In this document: piece after piece, positions 17,605 to 27,600 of the stretch | How the letters are laid out: every line of letters starts with the position of its first letter | How positions within the stretch are numbered: the stretch's first letter is position 1 | Source of the DNA: an uncultured Clostridia bacterium | GTDB lineage: Bacteria; Bacillota; Clostridia; Christensenellales; Borkfalkiaceae | NCBI GenBank assembly: GCA_944376335.1 | Contig: CALWCH010000017.1 | Location: 1 to 34,759, forward strand | Reading direction: 5' to 3' | DNA: 34,759 bases | Translations under genes and position numbers: made by a program | Notes under the pieces: model-generated | Told to the model about the DNA's origin: nothing | Databases searched by the model: none | Seen by the model: only the letters and a program-made list of their open reading frames with translations

Positions 17605-17633
17605 ATTATACCAAATGAGCCGCTGTTTTGCAA
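17605..17633 (-). promoter_or_regulatory. Sigma-A promoter of tRNA-Pro
   Basis: Minus strand TTGCAA (17628-17633), 17-bp spacer, TATAAT (17605-17610) with TGG in front. The predicted start is only a few nt upstream of the mature tRNA 5' end. Confidence 0.72.
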
Positions 17634-17685
17634 GCAATTTTACTATACGCAAGCATGAGAGTGCAAACAATTTCTTCGCCACACG

Positions 17686-17714
17686 CAAAAAGAGCCGAAC
17701 GGTCGGCTCTTTTC
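17686..17714 (-). terminator. Terminator of the small gene at 17725
   Basis: Stem AGAGCCG/CGGCTCT (17691-17697 with 17704-17710) with a 6-nt loop, followed by TTTTT on the minus strand. A-rich and T-rich flanks allow action on both strands. Confidence 0.72.
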
Positions 17715-17724
17715 TCTTTTCAAA

Positions 17725-17967
17725 TTACAGCGGATAGCGCTCTTCGATCTCAAAATCGAGGCCGTATTCTTCGGCGCGCTCCCAAAGCTGCAGAAGCTCC
17801 AGACACTCGGTATAAGCCGTGCGCTCGCCATAGAGAAAGGGCTCGTCCGCGCGCACGTCGGCAAGCTCGCCCAAGTAAAAGACGAGCAATTCGATGAGTG
17901 CCCCGAGCGTCTCCTCCGCCGTCAGTCCGCGCGAAAAATCAGCCGCCGTTTCGCACAAATTCGCCAT
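17725..17967 (-). CDS. Small hypothetical protein
   Basis: This 80-residue protein (MANLCETAADFSRGLTA...IEERYPL) is acidic and mostly helical; it shows a leucine/glutamate-rich middle (TLGALIELLVFYLGEL) and a second helix (YTECLELLQLWERAEEYG). No family is recognised. It has no signal peptide or clear membrane segment. AGGGGAG lies 3 nt before the ATG at 17967, so I chose this start over an in-frame ATG 9 codons upstream. It follows nadE after about 96 bp and ends at a terminator, so it could be the last gene of the recA-nadE transcript or have its own promoter (an extended -10 TGATACGAT occurs upstream near 18000). Confidence 0.65.
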   Translation of the reverse strand: MANLCETAADFSRGLTAEETLGALIELLVFYLGELADVRADEPFLYGERTAYTECLELLQLWERAEEYGLDFEIEERYPL

Positions 17968-18063
17968 AAGCTCCCCTCTTTCGTGTGATGTCACTTCATC
18001 GTATCACGAAAAAGGGCGCGAATTTTCCCAAATTTTGGCGAAAACCGTCGAACTTTCGCGAAT

Positions 18064-19968
18064 TTACAGCTCTTCCGCCTCTTTCAGCCAAAGAGCCGCC
18101 GAAGCATCCGAGGGCATGCGCCAATCGCCGCGGGGCGAGAGGGAGACCGAGCCCACCTTCACGCCGTCGGGCACGCAGTTGCGCTTAAACTGCTGCGCGA
18201 AGAATCGGCGGTAGAAATTCACGAGCCACTTCTTCAAAGTCTCTCTGTCATATTTCTCCGAAAACGCGTTCTCTGCAAGATAGAGCGTCTTTTTGGGCGA
18301 GAAGCCGCGGCGCACAAAACTATAGAGATAGAAATCGTGCAGCTCGTAGGGGCCGACGATGTCCTCCGTCTTCTGCGCGATGGCGCCCTCCTCGTCGGGG
18401 GGGAGCAGTTCGGGGGAGATGTCGGTATTCAAAATGCCGCGCAGCACCGCCTCTAACCTGCCGCCCGCGCGCCTGCCCTCGTAGTCGACGAGGGACTTTA
18501 CGAGCGTCTTGGGAACGGAGCAGTTGACGGCATACATGCTCATGTGGTCGCCGTTGTAGGTGCACCAGCCGAGGGCGAGCTCCGAAAGGTCCCCCGTGCC
18601 CACGACGATGCCGCCCGTCTCGTTGGCAAGGTCCATGAGGATGAGCGTGCGCATGCGGGCCTGCGCGTTCTCGTAGGTGACGTTTCTCTCCTCGGGGTCG
18701 TGTTCGATGTCCTTGAAGTGGCGGTTGACGGAGGGCCCGATGGGGATGGTGCGGATGGTGACGCCCGTCGCCTGCATGAGCGAGAGCCCGCTCTGCCGCG
18801 TCTTAGAAGTCGTGCCGAAGCCCGGCATGGTGACGGCGATGATGTCCTCGTGCGGCTTCTTCAGAAGGTCGAAGGCGCGCACGGTGACGAGCAGCGCGAG
18901 CGCGGAATCGAGGCCGCCCGAGATGCCGATGACGGCAGTCTTGCTGTGCGTGTGTTCGAGGCGGCGGGCAAGCGCACTGCTCTGCATGGAGAGGATGAGC
19001 CCGCATCTTTTGTCGAGCTCTCTCCCCTCGGGCACGAAGGGCATTGCATCCACTTTTCTGAGAAGTTTCCCCTCCGCAAGCGGGAAGGAGAAGGCAATTT
19101 TCGTATAGCCTTCGTCATTGCCCGCGAAAGTATTCATGGCGCGGCGCTCGTGCTCGAGAAGCTCGACGTCCACCTCGCTTGTCGCTTTGCCCCCCATAAA
19201 GGGCGCGCACTCGGAAAGCATGCTGCCGTTTTCGGCGATCATGTCGTGCCCCGCGAAGATGAGGTCGGAGACGGATTCCCCCTCCCCCGCGTCGGCATAC
19301 ACATAGGCCGAGACGAGCTTGCCCGACTGGGCTTTTACAAGAAGGCGCCTGTATTCGAGCTTGCCGATCGCCTCGTTGCTCGCAGACAGGTTGACGATGA
19401 TGTTCGCGCCCGCAGCCGCGTGCCCCTCCGCGGGGGAATGGGCGGCCCAGAGGTCCTCGCAGATCTCCGCCGCGACGGAGAAGGCGGGCATCTTCTCGTG
19501 ATAGAGAATGATCTCTCTGCCGAAGGGAACGCGCTCGCCCGCAAAGAAAAGCTCGCGGACGCCCTCCTCGGCGGGGGTGAAGTTTCTCAGTTCGTAGAAC
19601 TCGCGGTAAGTGGGGATATTCGTTTTCGGGATGAGCGCCAAAAGCTTGCCCTCCGCAAAGGCGGCGGCGCAGTTGTAAAGGTTCGCCCCCACCGCGACGG
19701 GCACGCCCGCAAACACGAGCATATGCCTGCCCTCGGAGGCCTTGACGAGCGATTTTAACGCCCTCTCGGCGGCGTCAAGCAGCATCCTCTGCCCGAATAA
19801 GTCTCCGCAGGTGTAGCCCGTTACGGAGAGTTCGGGAAAGACGAGAAGCTCCACGCCCTCATTTTGCGCCTCTTCCATGCCCTCCTTCATGCGTTCGACG
19901 TTGTATTCGGGGTCGGCGGGTCTCAGCTTGGGGGAGAGGGCGCGCACCCGCACAAAACCGTATTTCAT
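18064..19968 (-). CDS. nadE: Glutamine-dependent NAD+ synthase
   Basis: Amidates nicotinate adenine dinucleotide to NAD with ATP and glutamine. The 634-residue protein is the two-domain type. The N-terminal nitrilase-fold glutaminase has the triad Glu46 ([10 protein letters not shown]), Lys115 (LIPKTNIP) and Cys170 (AEICEDLW). The C-terminal synthase has the P-loop SGGLDSA (350-356), then [12 protein letters not shown] and the conserved [24 protein letters not shown] stretch (in two parts). The C-terminal [28 protein letters not shown] is typical of the family. Its ATG overlaps the recA stop by 4 bp (ATGA), so it is translationally coupled to recA. This joins NAD synthesis to the recA-cinA operon. 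Confidence 0.96.
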   Translation of the reverse strand: MKYGFVRVRALSPKLRPADPEYNVERMKEGMEEAQNEGVELLVFPELSVTGYTCGDLFGQRMLLDAAERALKSLVKASEGRHMLVFAGVPVAVGANLYNCAAAFAEGKLLALIPKTNIPTYREFYELRNFTPAEEGVRELFFAGERVPFGREIILYHEKMPAFSVAAEICEDLWAAHSPAEGHAAAGANIIVNLSASNEAIGKLEYRRLLVKAQSGKLVSAYVYADAGEGESVSDLIFAGHDMIAENGSMLSECAPFMGGKATSEVDVELLEHERRAMNTFAGNDEGYTKIAFSFPLAEGKLLRKVDAMPFVPEGRELDKRCGLILSMQSSALARRLEHTHSKTAVIGISGGLDSALALLVTVRAFDLLKKPHEDIIAVTMPGFGTTSKTRQSGLSLMQATGVTIRTIPIGPSVNRHFKDIEHDPEERNVTYENAQARMRTLILMDLANETGGIVVGTGDLSELALGWCTYNGDHMSMYAVNCSVPKTLVKSLVDYEGRRAGGRLEAVLRGILNTDISPELLPPDEEGAIAQKTEDIVGPYELHDFYLYSFVRRGFSPKKTLYLAENAFSEKYDRETLKKWLVNFYRRFFAQQFKRNCVPDGVKVGSVSLSPRGDWRMPSDASAALWLKEAEEL

Positions 19969-20993
19969 GCCTCACCCTCTTCGCCCGAGACGGTCTCCAC
20001 GGGGCTGCCCTTGGCGGCGAGACGGATCTTCTGCTCGATCTCCTTGGCAAGTTCCTCGTTGTCCTTCAGGAATTGGCGCATCTTCTCCTTGCCGTTGGCG
20101 ACCTTGTTGCCGTTGTAGCTGTACCACGCGCCGCTCTTGCCGAGGATATCGTACTGCACGCCGAGGTCGATGAGGCACCCCTCCTGCGAGATGCCCTCGC
20201 CGTACATGATGTCGAACTCCGCCTGACGGAAGGGAGGCGCGAGCTTATTTTTGACGACTTTGGCGCGCGTGCGGTTGCCCGCCGCCCCCTCGGTGTCCTT
20301 TAAGATGTCCGTCTTTCTCACGTCGATGCGGATGGAGGCATAGAACTTTAACGCCTTGCCGCCCGGGGTGACTTCGGGGTTGCCGAACATCACGCCCACC
20401 TTCTCACGAAGCTGGTTGATAAAGACGACGCACGTCTTGCTCTTATTGACGATGGCGGTGAGCTTTCTCAAAGCCTGCGACATGAGCCGCGCCTGAAGGC
20501 CGACGTGCGAATCGCCCATATCCCCTTCAATTTCTGCCTTCGGGGTGAGCGCCGCGACCGAGTCGACGACGATGATGTCGACGGCGGACGAGCGCACGAG
20601 GTGGTCTACAATGTCGAGCGCCTGCTCGCCCGTGTCGGGCTGGGAGACATAGAGCTCATCCAAATTGACGCCGAGGGCCTTGGCATACACGGGGTCGAGC
20701 GCATGCTCCGCGTCGATGAAGGCCGCGATGCCGCCCAGTTTTTGCGCCTCTGCCACGGCGTGGAGGGCGACCGTCGTCTTGCCCGAGGACTCCGGGCCGT
20801 AAATTTCGATCATTCTGCCGCGCGGAAGCCCGCCGATGCCGAGCGCCAAGTCGAGCGAGAGGCACCCCGTGGGGATGACCTCGATGTCGGTATTGCCCGC
20901 ATCTTCGCCGAGCTTCATGATGGCGCCCTTGCCGTAAGCCTTTTCGATCTGGGTGAGGACGGCGTCCAGCGCCTTGCGTTTTTCTTCGTTCAT
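19965..20993 (-). CDS. recA: Recombinase RecA
   Basis: Forms ATP-dependent filaments on single-stranded DNA for homologous recombination and triggers the SOS response through LexA. The 342-residue protein shows Walker A GPESSGKT (66-73), [19 protein letters not shown] (Walker B and loop 1), [23 protein letters not shown], and the C-terminal [20 protein letters not shown]. The start is supported by AAGGAGACACAT. It is preceded by cinA (30 bp) and overlaps nadE. The usual Clostridia order cinA-recA is kept. No clear LexA site was seen immediately upstream, so the gene may be read from distal promoters. Confidence 0.97.
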   Translation of the reverse strand: MNEEKRKALDAVLTQIEKAYGKGAIMKLGEDAGNTDIEVIPTGCLSLDLALGIGGLPRGRMIEIYGPESSGKTTVALHAVAEAQKLGGIAAFIDAEHALDPVYAKALGVNLDELYVSQPDTGEQALDIVDHLVRSSAVDIIVVDSVAALTPKAEIEGDMGDSHVGLQARLMSQALRKLTAIVNKSKTCVVFINQLREKVGVMFGNPEVTPGGKALKFYASIRIDVRKTDILKDTEGAAGNRTRAKVVKNKLAPPFRQAEFDIMYGEGISQEGCLIDLGVQYDILGKSGAWYSYNGNKVANGKEKMRQFLKDNEELAKEIEQKIRLAAKGSPVETVSGEEGEA

Positions 20994-21023
20994 ATGTGTC
21001 TCCTTAAAAATTAGGATATTTCC

Positions 21024-22106
21024 TTAACCGTTGACTTCCTTATAGGCGAGGAAGAGCGCCAGATTGATGGCCCGTTTGGTGACGGCCTCTCGGTCTCCAT
21101 CCAATAAAAAGCGGAAGACGCGCACCCGTTCCATCGTGCCGACGGCGATATAGCAGAGGCCGACGGGCTTATCCGTGCCGTCCGCATCGGGGCCCGCGAT
21201 GCCCGTCGTCGCAACGGCGAGATCGCACTTCCCCTCCTTCAAGAGCCCCGCCGCCATCTCGTAGGCGGTCTCGTTGGAGACGGCGCCGAACTTCTTCAGC
21301 GTATAGTCGGAAACGTTCAGCCGCGCCATCTTCGCCTCGTTACTGTAGGCGTTGATGCCCTCGAAAAAGACCTTGCTCGCCCCCGCATTTTCGACGACGG
21401 CATATCCCACGCCGCCGCCCGTGAAGGACTCCGCCGTGGAGAGCTTCATGCGGTGCAGTTTTAAGACGGTGAAGAGCCGCTCTTGAATGCTCTCGTCCTC
21501 ATGCGAATAGACGTAGTCATTGAGCTCCGTCGAGAGCACGCGAACAGCTTCGTCCACCGAGCGCTTGGGGGTGTCCTCATCGTAGATGACCTCAATGCGC
21601 CCCGCGCCGTATTCCTCCGAGGTGTGGATCATGACGCGGTCGCGGCTGACCTCCCGCGCCGAGGCGATGGCGGAGAACACGCGCTCCGCGGGCGCCGCCA
21701 CCGTGCGGAGGAACGCCTTGTAGTACGTCTTGCCGCGGCGCTTGTCGACGGCGGGAATACACGCCTCTTTGACGAGCTCTACCCCTTCCCTTGTGGCGGG
21801 CAGCACGCCGAAGAGCGTCTTTTCCGTCTCGAGCAGGCACTCGCCCGAGAAGTTCTTGCCCGCTATACCCGAGACGGCGTCCTTTGCGAAGGGCATCAGA
21901 ATGCGATCGCACACAAAGAACACGCCGTCGCACTCCGCGGCGAGGCGGTCGAGCGTCACGGTGACGAGGTTGCGGTCGGCATACGAGAGCACGGCGACTT
22001 CATCGAGCGGAACTCCGCCCGACAAAAATGCGTCCGCCACCTCCCCGAATTTAACTTGGGAGATGGGGTTCGCCGTATTCCTGAGTACGATCGCCGCGTA
22101 TTTCAT
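21024..22106 (-). CDS. CinA-like protein with NMN deamidase (PncC) domain and reduced N-terminal domain
   Basis: The C-terminal part (about residues 200-360) is a nicotinamide-nucleotide amidohydrolase domain (LSTAESFTGGGVGYAV, FEGINAYSNEAKMARLNVS, TTGIAGPDADGTDKPVGLCYIAV) that converts NMN to nicotinate mononucleotide. The linker HTSEEYGAGRIEVIYDE... and YVYSHEDESIQE match the middle KH-like section of CinA. The first 130 or so residues replace the normal molybdopterin-binding-like domain: the family's G-x-E-L-L start and the G-G-L-G-P-T motif are not seen. The motif usually written ESCTGG reads ESFTGG here. At 360 residues it is shorter than typical CinA (about 410). It lies between pgsA and recA, the usual Clostridia position, and feeds the same pathway as nadE two genes on. 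The ribosome binding site is weak. Confidence 0.82.
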   Translation of the reverse strand: MKYAAIVLRNTANPISQVKFGEVADAFLSGGVPLDEVAVLSYADRNLVTVTLDRLAAECDGVFFVCDRILMPFAKDAVSGIAGKNFSGECLLETEKTLFGVLPATREGVELVKEACIPAVDKRRGKTYYKAFLRTVAAPAERVFSAIASAREVSRDRVMIHTSEEYGAGRIEVIYDEDTPKRSVDEAVRVLSTELNDYVYSHEDESIQERLFTVLKLHRMKLSTAESFTGGGVGYAVVENAGASKVFFEGINAYSNEAKMARLNVSDYTLKKFGAVSNETAYEMAAGLLKEGKCDLAVATTGIAGPDADGTDKPVGLCYIAVGTMERVRVFRFLLDGDREAVTKRAINLALFLAYKEVNG

Positions 22107-22121
22107 GGGTAAAAGCCTAAT

Positions 22122-22754
22122 TTAATCGCTCTCTTTGAGCACTTGCCTGTTTTTGACGATGTAGTTAACGCCCGAGAGCACCGTAAAGAAGGTGCAGAGG
22201 AAGAAGAACACGAGGCCGACAAGGCCCGCGATCTGCCCCGCCGTCGTGTCCCAAAAGCTTGCGCTCGCCAAGAGGATGGCGATGGCGGCGTCCTGGCAGG
22301 TCGTCTTGATCTTGCCGAGCTTATCCGCCGCGATGACGAGCTTGCGCTCCGCCGCCACCATGCGGAAGCCGCTGACGATGAGCTCGCGCGCCAGAATGAC
22401 AGCGACGCACACGCCCGAGACGATGCTCGTAATACTCTGCACGCTCAGCATCTCCAAGTCCGTATCGAAAAAGAGCAAGAAGGGCGCGTAGAAGATGAAG
22501 GAGCGCGTAAGAAGCAGAATGAACGCCGTCGAGACGAGTACCTTGTCCGCAATGGGGTCCAAAAACTTTCCGAGATTGGTGACGAGGTTCCTCGAGCGGG
22601 CGATGTGGCCGTCCAAAGCGTCGGTGAGGGCCGCCAGCACAAAGATGACGGCGGAGATGAGGTAGTTGTAAGGGATGACGTCGAGGTAGAACACGACGAC
22701 AAAGAGCGGGATCATGCAGATGCGCGCCAGCGTGATCTTGTTGGGTAAATTCAT
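22122..22754 (-). CDS. pgsA: CDP-diacylglycerol-glycerol-3-phosphate 3-phosphatidyltransferase
   Basis: Makes phosphatidylglycerol-phosphate, the precursor of phosphatidylglycerol, at the inner membrane. The 210-residue protein has several hydrophobic helices and the CDP-alcohol phosphotransferase motif D-x2-D-G-x2-A-R-x8-G-x3-D-x3-D, seen as DALDGHIARSRNLVTNLG then KFLDPIAD at about residues 44-69. The N-terminus MNLPNKITLARICMIPLFV is typical of PgsA. It sits in the conserved rimO-pgsA-cinA-recA order. The ribosome binding site before 22754 is modest (ACAGGT). Confidence 0.95.
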   Translation of the reverse strand: MNLPNKITLARICMIPLFVVVFYLDVIPYNYLISAVIFVLAALTDALDGHIARSRNLVTNLGKFLDPIADKVLVSTAFILLLTRSFIFYAPFLLFFDTDLEMLSVQSITSIVSGVCVAVILARELIVSGFRMVAAERKLVIAADKLGKIKTTCQDAAIAILLASASFWDTTAGQIAGLVGLVFFFLCTFFTVLSGVNYIVKNRQVLKESD

Positions 22755-22811
22755 GAAAAAAACCTGTCTTTTATAGTTTGCGCCGCGCCGCGGCGCTTCT
22801 TGCGGGAGCGC

Positions 22812-24140
22812 TCAGTCTGCGCTGCCGAATAAATCGTAGCTCTCCGCGCGGTCTACAAGGACGGAGTAAATTTCCCCTTCCTTTGCCTCCCTCGCGGTGA
22901 AGTAGACGACGCCGTCGATGTCGGGCGCCTGAAAGTAGGCCCTTCCCACAAAGCAGGAGCGCTCCATGTCGATGCCGTCGCAGAGGACGTTGAGCCTCTT
23001 GCCCACGAACTGTTCCATATTGGCGCGGGCAATGGGCTGCTGGGCGGCGTAGAGCTCGCGCACCCTTCTTTGCTTGGTGCTGTGATGCACCTGCCCCTTC
23101 AATTTATAGGCGGGCGTGTTGGGCTCGCGCGAGTAGGCAAAGCACCCGAGATTCATGAACTTCGCCTCTCGGATAAATCCGATGAGCCCCTTGTGTTCCT
23201 CCTCCATCTCAGTGGGAAAGCCCGAAATAAAGGTGGTGCGGAGGGCGATCTCGGGAATTTCCTCCCTCAGCCTTTGAAAGAGCGCCAGATACTCCGCTCG
23301 CGTGCCGCGCCGCCCCATGAGCTTTAGGACGCGGTCCTCCGAGTGCTGGAGAGGGATATCGAGATACTTCAAAATTTTCTTTTCGTCGCGGATGAAGGCG
23401 ATGAGTTCCTCGGTGATCTTCTCGGGATAGCAGTAGAGAAGGCGGATGTGATGAATATTTTCGAGCGCCGCAAGCGCCCTTAAGAGCGGAATGAGCCGGT
23501 TTTCGCCCTTGTCCTCGCCGTAGCGGGTGATGTCCTGTGCGACGACGATGAGCTCCTGCGTCTCACCCAAACTTCTCGCCTCTTCGACGATCGCCTCCAA
23601 GGGATAGGAGAGATACCGCCCGCGGATGGACGGAATGAGGCAGTAGGTGCAATGGTTGGAGCAGCCCTCGGAAATTTTCAGGTACTTGTAGTGGTCGGGC
23701 GTCGAGAGGACGCGCGGAAAGAGCGTTCCCTCTTCGACGGGGCACTCATTCCCCTTGCCGACGGCATTGACGCGCTCCCCCGCATACGCCCTTTCAAGCG
23801 CGGGAAAGAGCGCTTTGCAGTCGGTGGTGCCCAAAAACACGTCCGCCTCGGTGAGGGCGGGGTAGAGCTCCTCCTCATACCCCTGCGGAAGGCACCCCGT
23901 GACGACGAGCTTTTCAAGCTTTCCCTCGCGCTTCAATTTGCTCGCCTCGAGGACGCTCAAAATGGCTTCCTCGCGCGCCGCCGTCAAAAAGGCGCAGGTG
24001 TTTACGATGACGACTTGCGCCCGATAGAGGTCGGTCGTCACCTTCGAGCCGTTCTTTTCGATCTCTCCGAGCAGACGCTCGCCGTCCACTCTGTTTTTAT
24101 CGCACCCCAACGAGATGAGGGCAAATGTCTTTTGCAGCAT
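22812..24140 (-). CDS. rimO: Ribosomal protein S12 methylthiotransferase RimO
   Basis: Radical SAM enzyme that methylthiolates Asp in ribosomal protein S12. The 442-residue protein has the three expected parts. The N-terminal UPF0004 domain carries Cys13, Cys49 and Cys83 (SLGCDKNRVDGE, VNTCAF, TGCLPQ). The radical SAM core has Cys160/164/167 in EGCSNHCTYCLIPSIRGRY, and the C-terminal TRAM domain is near VGRAYFQAPDIDGVVYF. The SLGC(x)KN and IPSIRG forms favour RimO over MiaB. The start ATG at 24140 lacks a clear Shine-Dalgarno sequence; the leader is AT-rich and contains a CCCGC/GCGGG hairpin (24188-24201). It lies between the FtsK-gamma-like gene and pgsA. Confidence 0.95.
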   Translation of the reverse strand: MLQKTFALISLGCDKNRVDGERLLGEIEKNGSKVTTDLYRAQVVIVNTCAFLTAAREEAILSVLEASKLKREGKLEKLVVTGCLPQGYEEELYPALTEADVFLGTTDCKALFPALERAYAGERVNAVGKGNECPVEEGTLFPRVLSTPDHYKYLKISEGCSNHCTYCLIPSIRGRYLSYPLEAIVEEARSLGETQELIVVAQDITRYGEDKGENRLIPLLRALAALENIHHIRLLYCYPEKITEELIAFIRDEKKILKYLDIPLQHSEDRVLKLMGRRGTRAEYLALFQRLREEIPEIALRTTFISGFPTEMEEEHKGLIGFIREAKFMNLGCFAYSREPNTPAYKLKGQVHHSTKQRRVRELYAAQQPIARANMEQFVGKRLNVLCDGIDMERSCFVGRAYFQAPDIDGVVYFTAREAKEGEIYSVLVDRAESYDLFGSAD

Positions 24141-24209
24141 AGATTTAAAAAATGAGTTGAAGTTGCCGAAAATGCGCTCGGCGCTTCCCGCACTTGCGGG
24201 AGAGCAAGT

Positions 24210-24665
24210 TTACCCCATGCGGGAGAGGAGCTCCAGCGCCTTGAGATACTCGGGATCTGCCCCCTCTTCTTCCGCTACTTCATGCAGCGGAAGCGGACCC
24301 GCCAAGCACTCCTCCGCCTCGGCGCAAGCGCGCTCTGCCCCGTATGCATCGAGGCTTCCGAACTTTTGCTCAAATTCTTCCTTTGTGAGCAGCACCTCGC
24401 GCGGCTTTCCCATGCCCGAAGAGGGAGCGATGTAACCCATGCTCTCCATCCACTCAAAGATCTTGCCCGCGTGGTTATACCCCAAACTGAACTTGCGCTG
24501 GATGTCCGAAATCGTCAAAGTGCCCTTCCTGACGGCAACGGCGAGCGCCTTGATATATTCGGGCCCGGGCGCAATGCCCTCTTCGAGGAAGATGCACTCC
24601 GCTTCGCCGTCTCCCGGCGTTCCGTCGCACATCATATACGGAAATAAAAAACTTTTTTGCATCAT
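24210..24665 (-). CDS. Free-standing FtsK-gamma-like winged-helix protein
   Basis: This protein of about 151 residues starts 13 bp after ftsK. Residues about 33-67 (GPEYIKALAVAVRKGTLTI, DIQRKFSLGYNHAGKIFEWM) closely match the last domain of the FtsK encoded just upstream (GPEYIKALAIVVKLGSASI, LIQRKCGVGYNHAGKIIEWM). The following KPREVLLTKEEFEQKFGSLD also matches the FtsK C-terminus (ARTTLLTKEEFESKYGNLD). The gamma domain of FtsK binds polar DNA motifs (KOPS) and XerD, so this protein may bind DNA without a motor. The last 17 residues, GADPEYLKALELLSRMG, look like the beginning of a further gamma domain that stops abruptly. Start choice among TTG 24668, ATG 24665 and ATG 24662 is uncertain; CGGAG is 4-5 nt before 24665. 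Confidence 0.85.
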   Translation of the reverse strand: MMQKSFLFPYMMCDGTPGDGEAECIFLEEGIAPGPEYIKALAVAVRKGTLTISDIQRKFSLGYNHAGKIFEWMESMGYIAPSSGMGKPREVLLTKEEFEQKFGSLDAYGAERACAEAEECLAGPLPLHEVAEEEGADPEYLKALELLSRMG

Positions 24666-24677
24666 CAATACTCCGTT

Positions 24678-27600
24678 TTAGTCGAGATTGCCGTACTTGC
24701 TCTCAAATTCTTCCTTGGTGAGCAGCGTCGTGCGCGCCTTCGCCTTGCCGTCGAAGGGAGAGATGTAGCCCATGAGCTCCATCCATTCGATGATCTTGCC
24801 CGCGTGGTTATACCCCACGCCGCACTTGCGCTGGATGAGCGAGATGGACGCCGAGCCCAATTTCACGACGATGGCGAGCGCCTTGATGTACTCGGGGCCC
24901 ACCGAACCGCCGTCACCGTCGTCATCATCGTCGCTGCCGCCGTCATCGGGCGAGGTGCGGTTGATGTAGTCGGAGACTTCCTGATCGAAGTACGCCTCGT
25001 TGTTCTCCTTGATGTTCTGCACAACGGCGGCGGCCTCCGAATTGCCGACGAACGCGCCCTGCACGCGCAGGCAGTTGAACATGCCGCCCGTCTTATACAG
25101 CATATCGCCGTTGCCGAGCAGCTTCTCCGCGCCCGATTCATCCAAAATGGTACGCGAGTCCACTTCCTGAATGACACGGAACGCCATACGCGTGGGCAGA
25201 TTGCCCTTGATGACGCCCGTGATGACGTCGACGGACGGCCGCTGCGTCGCGATGACGAGGTGGATGCCCGCCGCGCGCGCCTTCTGCGTCAGCCGCTGGA
25301 TGCGTTCCTCGATGTCCTTCTTGGCGACGGACATGAGGTCGGCGAGCTCATCGACGACGACAACGATCTTGGGAAGTTTCTCCTCGTCGGGCGTCAGATT
25401 GGCGTTATAGTCGTTGATGTTCCGCACCACCGTGCCCGAACGCGTCTTCTGCTCAAAGACGTCGTACCTTCGCTCCATCTCCTTGATCGCCCAGTTGAGC
25501 GCCATGATGGCCTTCTGCGCATCCGTAATGATCTCGTTGATCATGAGGTGCGGCAGCCCCTCGTAGAGGACGAACTCATTCTTCTTGGGGTCGACGAGAA
25601 TGAGGCGGAGATCCTCGGGCGAATACTTTGCGATCAGGCTGATGAGCATGGAGTTGAGGCAGACGCTCTTACCGGAGTTGGTCGTGCCTGCAACGAGGAT
25701 GTGCGTCATCTTGACGATATCGCCGCACACGGCGCGGCCCTCGACGTCCTTGCCGATGACGAACATCAGCTTGGTGGGATCGTCGTTGCGGTAGTCGGGC
25801 GATGCCATGAGGGAGCGGATGCCCACCATTGCGCGGTGTGCGTTGGGCACCTCGATGGAGATGGCGCCCACCTCCGAGTTGGAATACATATTCACGCCGT
25901 CGCGCGCATGCAGGCGCATGGCGATCTCCTCGTCGTGACGGATGACCGAGCGCACCGAGATGTTGCGGGGGATATCGATGTCGTACCGCGTGACGGCGGG
26001 GCCCGAGGTCACTTTGACGATGTTGGCGTCCACGCGGAAGCCCTCCAGCGTCTCCACGATGACGGAGGAATTGTATTCGATCTCCTTGGGCGAGACGGTC
26101 ACGGAGTCGTCGTACTCCTTAAAGAGATCGAGCGACGGGCGGCGGTACCGCTTATAGGTATGTTTTTTCGGCTTGGGTGCGGGCGGCGCGGGAAGATCCA
26201 TGGGATCGGGCACGCTCTCCCCTCCCCCACCGCGTTCCGCTTTCGCCCTCACGGGGGCAGGCGCGGCTGCAGGCACTTCGGGAAGTTCGGAAATGTCGTC
26301 GTCATCGAAGAGGTCGGCGGCTGACGTGCGCCCGTTCCTGAGCCCTCTCACGGCGCGGCTGTCCTCAAAGCTGCCCGTCTCCGCGGGCGGTTCGGGCTCG
26401 AAAGTTGTGCGGCGGTCGGAGACTTCTTGATCGCCGAACCCCGCCCTTCTCGTCTCTGCGGGCGGCTCGGGCTCAAAGCTCGTCCTTCTGTCCGAAACGG
26501 GCGGTTCGGGCTCAAAGCTCGTCCTTCCTGTCTCCGCGGGCGAGCCGAAGCCCGCCTTCGTATCGGTCTCGTCAAAGCGGCGGGCGTTCCGCTCGCGGGA
26601 GACATCCCCCACATAGTCGACGCCGTCGTTCTTGAGCTGCACGCGGTCGGGCCCTCTCTGTGAGGAAAAGAGGCTGCGGAAGCCGCGCTCGCTCGCACGG
26701 GGGTCGTAGTCGTCCTCGCTCTGCGGCTGCGGCTCGGGCACGGGTGCCTCCTCGGTGCGCCCGAAACTGCGCCCCGTCTCGCGGGAGGCACTGTCCGCCT
26801 CCAAACCGCGCGTGCGGCTGTTCGTATCATCAAAACGGTCGGAGCGGCTGCCCGCATCTTCGAGCCCGCGGGAGCGCTCGTTATTCACATCAAGGCCGCG
26901 GGAACGCTCGCCGCGCGCACGCTCTCTCGTATCAAAGCTGCGGGAGCGGTCGGCGGCATCCTCTGCGCGGGGGGTATCGAAGGGGTTGGGCTCCTCCGGG
27001 AAGTCCGTGCGGACGGGCTCGGGCGCGGGATCGCGGCGGGCACGGCGCAGCTCGCTCTCTGCGGGTGCGGGCGGCTCGGCGATATCGTCGATGCTGGGCG
27101 CGGAGGAAAACTCCGTGTCGTCCACGTCGTTGGCGTAGGCGTCGCGCGCCGTTTGCTCGGGCGTCGTCTCGGGCGACTTAAAGACGGGCACGCGGGGATA
27201 GTTGAGGTCCTCCGCGCGGAAGGAATACGTCTGCTCGTCGCGGCGCGGTTCGGGGCGCTCATGCACCACCTTGCGCGGCATCTGCCCTCTCGGCTCCTTC
27301 TCCTCCTGCTCCGAATAGGCATTGCGGTAGCTCGAGGGCGCGGGCGTCGTACCCGCGTTCACACCGCCCGATGTGCTCTGCGGCGTTCCCTGCCCGTTCC
27401 TGCCGAAATCGGGGCGCAGAAAATCGTCCTTTTTCTCCGAGGCGCGGCCTTCGCTGCGGCTCGTCTCGCCGCGGCGGTCGGAGCGGGGAATGTCGGTGTG
27501 GTCGGTGTATCTCGGCACCTCGCGCGTCTCCCCGAGCGTCTTTCTCTCGGAAAGGCGCTCCCCCCTCTCGACGGGGCGCTCGTACGTCTTGCCAATGGTA

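Noticed and set aside
16757-17618. Open frames with sequences such as EATGFEPTTSWSRTKRA
   Set aside because: This is a known kind of false protein produced by translating a tRNA gene; here it reads tRNA-Pro, rnpB and the tandem repeat.
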